Assembly: GCA_001319865.1 (NCBI GenBank)
Contig: BBSL01000284.1
Span: forward strand, 1-39,001
Source: Burkholderia sp. E7m39
GTDB lineage: Bacteria; Pseudomonadota; Gammaproteobacteria; Burkholderiales; Burkholderiaceae
DNA: 39,001 nucleotides
Direction: 5' to 3'
The number at the start of each line of letters is the position of its first letter. Position 1 is the first letter of the stretch. The translations under genes and the position numbers were made by a program. Below, in pieces: positions 33,861 through 39,001 of this stretch. Under the pieces are notes generated by a model. It had not been told where the DNA came from and did no database searches. It saw only the letters and a list, made by a program, of their open reading frames with translations.

Positions 33861-34877
33861 TCAAACCCGCCGCTTGCTACGCCTGAACTGGTCGAACAAC
33901 ACAGCGAGCAGCAGAATGCCGCCGCGAATCAGATATTGATAGAACGTCGGCACGTTCAGCAGGCTCATCGCGTCCTGCACCGAGCCCATGATCAGCACGC
34001 CGACCAGCACGCCCGAAATCGTCGCGACGCCGCCCGTCAGCGACACGCCGCCCAGCACGCACGCCGAGATCACGCCGAGTTCGAGACCCACCGACGTCTT
34101 CGGATCGCCGAGGCTCATTCGCGACGCGAGCATCACGCCCGCGAAGCCCGTGATCAGCCCTTGCAGCACGAACACCGTGATCTTGATGCGCGTGACGGGC
34201 AAACCGGCCAGCAGCGCGGCCTCGCTATTGCCGCCCACGGCAAGCACGTTCTTGCCGAACACCGTCTTGCGCAGCAAGAAGCCGAACAGCACGAAGCCGA
34301 CGATATTGCTCCAGATCGGATACGAAATGCCGAGGAACGAGCCGCCGCCGAGATCGAAGAAGCTCTCTTCGGAAATCATCACCGCGTCGCCGTTCGACGT
34401 GATGAACGCGAGGCCGCGCACCACTTCCATCATCGCGAGCGTGACGATCAGCGAGTTGATCTTGTAGCGCGCGATCAGCACGCCGTTCACGAGCCCCACG
34501 GCGCCGCCCGCCAGCACGCCCGCCGCGACGCCGAGCATCACGCTGTGCGTCGCGGTGATCAGCGTCGACGCCACCACGCCCGAAAACGCGACGATCGACG
34601 CGACGGAAAGATCGACTTCGCCGAGCGCGAGTACGAACATCATCGTCACGGAGATCGAGCCGATCAGCGTGACGGAAAGCAGCAAGCCCTGCATGTTGCG
34701 GGACGTCAGAAAGTCGGGCACCGCGAACGACAGCACCGCGAACAGAATGACGAACACCATCACGATGCCCGACTTGTTGATCAGATCCCACGTGCGCGCC
34801 GCGCGCGCGGCCGTGCCGGGCGACGCGGCGTGAGTGGCTGCCGGCTCGGTCGCCGGACGGGTGCTCGGTGTTTGCAT
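33861..34877 (-). CDS. araH: L-arabinose ABC importer permease
   Basis: This gene encodes 338 residues from ATG 34877, preceded by a GGAA-type ribosome site. After a 30-residue Ala/Thr/Pro-rich cytoplasmic lead come about ten membrane segments of the RbsC/AraH permease family, including LALGEVDLSVASIVAFSGVV, GLVNGVLIARYKINSLIVTL, and GLPVTRIKITVFVLQGLITG as the coupling region. The end (YLIRGGILLLAVLFDQFRRS) is characteristic. It is the last gene of the leftward arabinose operon, 81 bp after araG with a 12-bp tandem repeat in the gap. Confidence 0.92.
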   Translation of the reverse strand: MQTPSTRPATEPAATHAASPGTAARAARTWDLINKSGIVMVFVILFAVLSFAVPDFLTSRNMQGLLLSVTLIGSISVTMMFVLALGEVDLSVASIVAFSGVVASTLITATHSVMLGVAAGVLAGGAVGLVNGVLIARYKINSLIVTLAMMEVVRGLAFITSNGDAVMISEESFFDLGGGSFLGISYPIWSNIVGFVLFGFLLRKTVFGKNVLAVGGNSEAALLAGLPVTRIKITVFVLQGLITGFAGVMLASRMSLGDPKTSVGLELGVISACVLGGVSLTGGVATISGVLVGVLIMGSVQDAMSLLNVPTFYQYLIRGGILLLAVLFDQFRRSKRRV

Positions 34878-34913
34878 GGTGTTCCGTTTCCGTGGTCTAC
34901 GTGGTGCGTTGCT

Positions 34914-34947
34914 GCGTCTGCTTTTGCGTCTGCTTTTGCGTGCGCTT
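34914..34947. repeat. 12-bp tandem repeat between araG and araH
   Basis: GCGTCTGCTTTT occurs twice in direct succession (34914-34925, 34926-34937), followed by a diverged third unit (34938-34947). It is in the untranslated gap just after the araG stop. It may simply be slippage-prone spacer sequence. Confidence 0.7.
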
Positions 34948-34958
34948 CACGCGTTGCA

Positions 34959-36521
34959 TTACTGCGGCAGCGCGAGTTTGATCAGCTGATCGGGCGTGGC
35001 CTGCGCCTTCGGCAAATCGCCGACGATGCGCCCTTCCTTCATCACCAGCACGCGGTCCGCAATGCCGATCACTTCCGCCAGATCGCTCGATACGACGATC
35101 ACCGTGCGGCCCGCTTCCGCGAGGTCGTACAGCAGGTCGTAAATTTCCGCGCGCGCGCCGACGTCGATACCGCGCGTCGGTTCGTCGAGCAAAAACACGT
35201 CGATGCGTTCGGCCAGCCAGCGCGACAAGATCACCTTCTGCTGGTTGCCGCCCGACAACGTGCCGATCACCGTTTCCGTATTGCGCGTCTTGATCGACAG
35301 TTTGTCGATGTATTCGCGTGTGAGATCGCGTTCGCGCTTGCCGTTCAGCAGAAAACTCAGCGGGCTGAAGTGACGCCGCGCGCTGATGTTCAGGTTGTCG
35401 GCCACCGACGCAATCGCGACGATGCCTTCCTGCTTGCGATCTTCCGGGCACAGCGCGATGCCCGCGCGCACCGCATCGCGCGGCGTGGCGAACTTCACGG
35501 GCTTGCCGTTCAATTCGACGTGTCCGCTGACCGGCTGCGTCGCGCCGTACAGCAGCTTCATCAACTCGGAGCGCCCCGCGCCCACCAGCCCGAAGAAGCC
35601 GACAATCTCGCCCTTGCGTGCAGTGAAGGAGACCGGAGCGGACAGCCCCGGCCCCATCAACTGTTTCGCTTCAAGCTGTACCTCGCCCGCCTCGCGCGGA
35701 CGATAACCATATACGTCGCGAATCGAGCGGCCCACCATGCAGCTGATGAGCCGATCGCGATCGAGATCCGCAACGGAATCGAACGTTTCGATCCTGCGGC
35801 CGTCGCGGAACACCGTGACGCGGTCGCACAGTTCGTACACCTCGTCCATCCGGTGCGTGACGTAGATCACCGCGCGGCCTTGCGCGCGCAGTGCGTTGAT
35901 GATCTTGAAGAGCCGTTCCGTTTCACGCGCGGACAGCGAGCTGGTCGGTTCATCGAAGGCGATCACGCGCGCGTCGCGCATCAACGCCTTGCCGATTTCG
36001 ATCATCTGACGCTGCCCGATCGACAGGCTCTTCACCTGCGCATTCGGATTGATCGATTCGCCGAGCCGTTCGAGCTCCGTCATCGCGCGCTTGACGAGCG
36101 ACTTCTCGTCGAGCACGCCGAAGCGGTTCGGCAACTGCCCGAGCATCAGGTTTTCCGCGACCGTCAGCTCGGGCACGAGATGCAGTTCCTGATAGATGAT
36201 CGCGATGCCCGCCTCGATCGCGGCCTTGGTATTGCCGAACTTGTGTTCGACGCCGGCAAGGCGCAACGCGCCCGCCTGCGTCTGGTTCACACCCGACAAC
36301 ACCTTCAACAGCGTCGATTTGCCCGCGCCGTTCTCGCCCATCAGGCCGTGCACTTCACCGCCGCGCACGTCGAACGACACCTTGTCGAGCGCCACCACGC
36401 CCGGAAACGCAACGGTGATGCCGTCGAGTTCGAGATGCGTGGCAGCGGCCGTCAGCGGCTGATCCGAAGGGGCGACGTAGGCCGTGCTGGCAGCGTCATT
36501 CGCGTTCATCGTGTTGTGCAT
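34959..36521 (-). CDS. araG: L-arabinose ABC importer ATPase
   Basis: This gene encodes 520 residues from ATG 36521. ATG 36509 is an alternative, and neither has a clear ribosome site. It lies 12 bp after araF. It has two ABC domains: Walker [11 protein letters not shown] at 61-70, signature [15 protein letters not shown] near 165 and Walker [16 protein letters not shown] near 190. The second domain has the degenerate [14 protein letters not shown] near 288, then [16 protein letters not shown] near 405 and [20 protein letters not shown]. This duplicated, half-degenerate ATPase is typical of sugar importers of the RbsA/XylG/AraG class. Neighbouring AraF and arabinose dehydrogenase genes give the substrate. 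Confidence 0.93.
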   Translation of the reverse strand: MHNTMNANDAASTAYVAPSDQPLTAAATHLELDGITVAFPGVVALDKVSFDVRGGEVHGLMGENGAGKSTLLKVLSGVNQTQAGALRLAGVEHKFGNTKAAIEAGIAIIYQELHLVPELTVAENLMLGQLPNRFGVLDEKSLVKRAMTELERLGESINPNAQVKSLSIGQRQMIEIGKALMRDARVIAFDEPTSSLSARETERLFKIINALRAQGRAVIYVTHRMDEVYELCDRVTVFRDGRRIETFDSVADLDRDRLISCMVGRSIRDVYGYRPREAGEVQLEAKQLMGPGLSAPVSFTARKGEIVGFFGLVGAGRSELMKLLYGATQPVSGHVELNGKPVKFATPRDAVRAGIALCPEDRKQEGIVAIASVADNLNISARRHFSPLSFLLNGKRERDLTREYIDKLSIKTRNTETVIGTLSGGNQQKVILSRWLAERIDVFLLDEPTRGIDVGARAEIYDLLYDLAEAGRTVIVVSSDLAEVIGIADRVLVMKEGRIVGDLPKAQATPDQLIKLALPQ

Positions 36522-36533
36522 CCGTCAGCCGTA

Positions 36534-37538
36534 TCAGATTCCGAGTTCCGTGCGCACGTCTTTCCAGTTCTCGCGCGTCATCAGCTTGCCCGTCGTCTGC
36601 GTGTCGGCGGGCGGCTGCTTGCCCGACTTGATCCAGTCGACGAGATTCTGCGTGCTCTGCTTGCCGTGGTTCGTCGAGCTGACGGCGATCGTGCCGTAGA
36701 AGCCCGTCGGTTCCTTCTTCTGGAATTCGGCGAACGCTTCGCCCGCACCGTTGATGCCGACGCCGATCACGTCCGAACCGGGGATGTGCAACTGCTCGGT
36801 GGCGCGCACGCCGCCCAGCACGGTCTCTTCGTTCAGCGCGAAGATCACCCACTTCTTGATGTTCGGATGCTTCGACAGCACGGGCGACGCTGCGTTGAAG
36901 CCGCCTTCGTCGTCGGTCGTTTTTTGCGGCGCGTCGAAGATGTTGTCCTTCTTGAAGCCGTTCGCGAGCAGCGTTTCCGTTGCGCCGTCGGTGCGCAGCT
37001 TGGCCGTCGGCAGTTCGTAGTCGGTGATGCGGATCGCGCCGACTTCTTCCGGCTTCCAGCCGCGCTTCTTCATTTCATCGGAGATCGCCTGGCCGACCTG
37101 ATTGCCGATCTTGAACGCCGACATGCCCAGATGCGGCACGCCCGCGAGCGGCTTGCCCGTCGAGTCGACCAGCTGATCGTCGACGGTCACGAACTTCATG
37201 TTGTAGCGCTTCGCGCGCGCCTGAATGGCCGGTCCGAGACGCACGTCGGGCGGGCAGATCACGAAGCCCTGCGCGCCTTGTGCGCCGAGGTTGTCGATCG
37301 CGGCCAGCACCTTCTCGCCGTCAGGCGCGCCGATGTTCACCACCGAAAAACCTTCCTTTTGGCCGAGCGCCGTCGCCGCCTTCTGCTCGTTGATGAACCA
37401 TGCCTGCTCGGGCATCTTCACGAGCACGCCGATTTTCAGCGGCGCGTCTGCGTGCGCGGTCATCTGCATGGCGAACGGCGCGGCCAGCAGCGCGGCCGCC
37501 ATCGCGGACAAAGTAAGGCGTCGAAGCTTGCGGGTCAT
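36534..37538 (-). CDS. araF: Periplasmic L-arabinose-binding protein
   Basis: This gene encodes 334 residues. The ATG at 37538 follows AAGGAG at good spacing. Residues 1-30 are a signal peptide (RKLRR start, cut near AHA-D). The mature protein matches E. coli AraF along its length: LKIGVLVKMPEQAWFINEQK, FSVVNIGAPDGEKVLAAIDN, GFVICPPDVRLGPAI, FVTVDDQLVDSTGKPL, LNEETVLGGVRATEQ and IGVGINGAGEAFAEFQ. These include the Lys, Trp, Asp, Arg and Asn positions that line the sugar site. It delivers L-arabinose to AraGH. It is downstream of the dehydrogenase gene (112-bp gap) in the same orientation. Confidence 0.95.
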   Translation of the reverse strand: MTRKLRRLTLSAMAAALLAAPFAMQMTAHADAPLKIGVLVKMPEQAWFINEQKAATALGQKEGFSVVNIGAPDGEKVLAAIDNLGAQGAQGFVICPPDVRLGPAIQARAKRYNMKFVTVDDQLVDSTGKPLAGVPHLGMSAFKIGNQVGQAISDEMKKRGWKPEEVGAIRITDYELPTAKLRTDGATETLLANGFKKDNIFDAPQKTTDDEGGFNAASPVLSKHPNIKKWVIFALNEETVLGGVRATEQLHIPGSDVIGVGINGAGEAFAEFQKKEPTGFYGTIAVSSTNHGKQSTQNLVDWIKSGKQPPADTQTTGKLMTRENWKDVRTELGI

Positions 37539-37650
37539 GCTTGTCTCCTTGAACAGTCGTTGCTTGTGGTTGATTGTGTTGTCGCCAATCAGCGTTTGAC
37601 GGGCTTTAAGGGACGACCAGGCCCGCGTTTCTCTCAGGCTCGGGTCGCGC

Positions 37651-39001
<1,351 letters not shown>

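Noticed and set aside
33822..33875. Inverted repeat AAGCGGCGG / CCGCCGCTT between dppA and araH as a terminator
   Set aside because: The loop of 36 nt is long, no T-run follows on either strand, and the right arm lies inside the araH coding region. It is noted in the dppA entry but not called as a terminator.

Overview
The window is high-GC DNA (third codon positions almost always G or C, long open frames on the opposite strand of most genes) with the gene repertoire and protein style of a Burkholderiaceae betaproteobacterium, most probably Paraburkholderia or a close relative. This assignment rests on recognised protein sequences and arrangement, not on a database search. I see no rRNA, tRNA, CRISPR, complete insertion sequence or prophage. 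It reads as ordinary chromosome rich in catabolic operons, each with its own regulator.

Layout. 1-7735: the end of a thioredoxin-reductase-like flavoprotein, a secreted Pro/Tyr/His-rich small protein, a YcaQ-type DNA glycosylase, a LysE-type exporter, an unrecognised small protein, a large secreted beta-propeller-like protein with one EF-hand loop, and a divergent EamA transporter/AraC regulator pair. 7888-9012: a class I/II aminotransferase behind a promoter that overlaps a perfect inverted repeat. 9013-9650: a gap with two terminator hairpins and a decayed gene fragment. 9651-17056: a leftward operon (class V aminotransferase, MFS carrier, 2-keto-4-pentenoate-hydratase-like protein, FAD/Fe-S D-2-hydroxyacid dehydrogenase) opposite a GntR/FCD regulator, with matching palindromes on both sides. 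17129-21716: a leftward LysR, class III CoA-transferase, HMG-CoA lyase and MFS cluster that fits uptake and cleavage of 3-hydroxy-3-methylglutarate or a similar branched dicarboxylate. 21815-23877: a 47-residue protein, a GlxA-type regulator and a short-chain dehydrogenase. 23878-24439: a terminator and the relic of a sugar-porter gene.

24440-33815 is a rightward, tightly packed operon: RpiR regulator, isoaspartyl peptidase, a complete Gsi/Dpp-type peptide ABC importer, a DmpA-type aminopeptidase and an M55 D-aminopeptidase. Several junctions are ATGA overlaps. Together they look like import and hydrolysis of peptides with unusual linkages (isoaspartyl, beta or D-residues). 33861-38580 is a leftward L-arabinose operon: AraFGH importer plus L-arabinose 1-dehydrogenase, which indicates the non-phosphorylating oxidative route. 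The right end (38581-39001) is gene-free and carries a strong palindrome overlapping a possible outward promoter.

The regulatory logic repeats: a local regulator (AraC, GntR, LysR, RpiR) beside or divergent from its transporter and enzymes, with a recognisable inverted repeat in several gaps.
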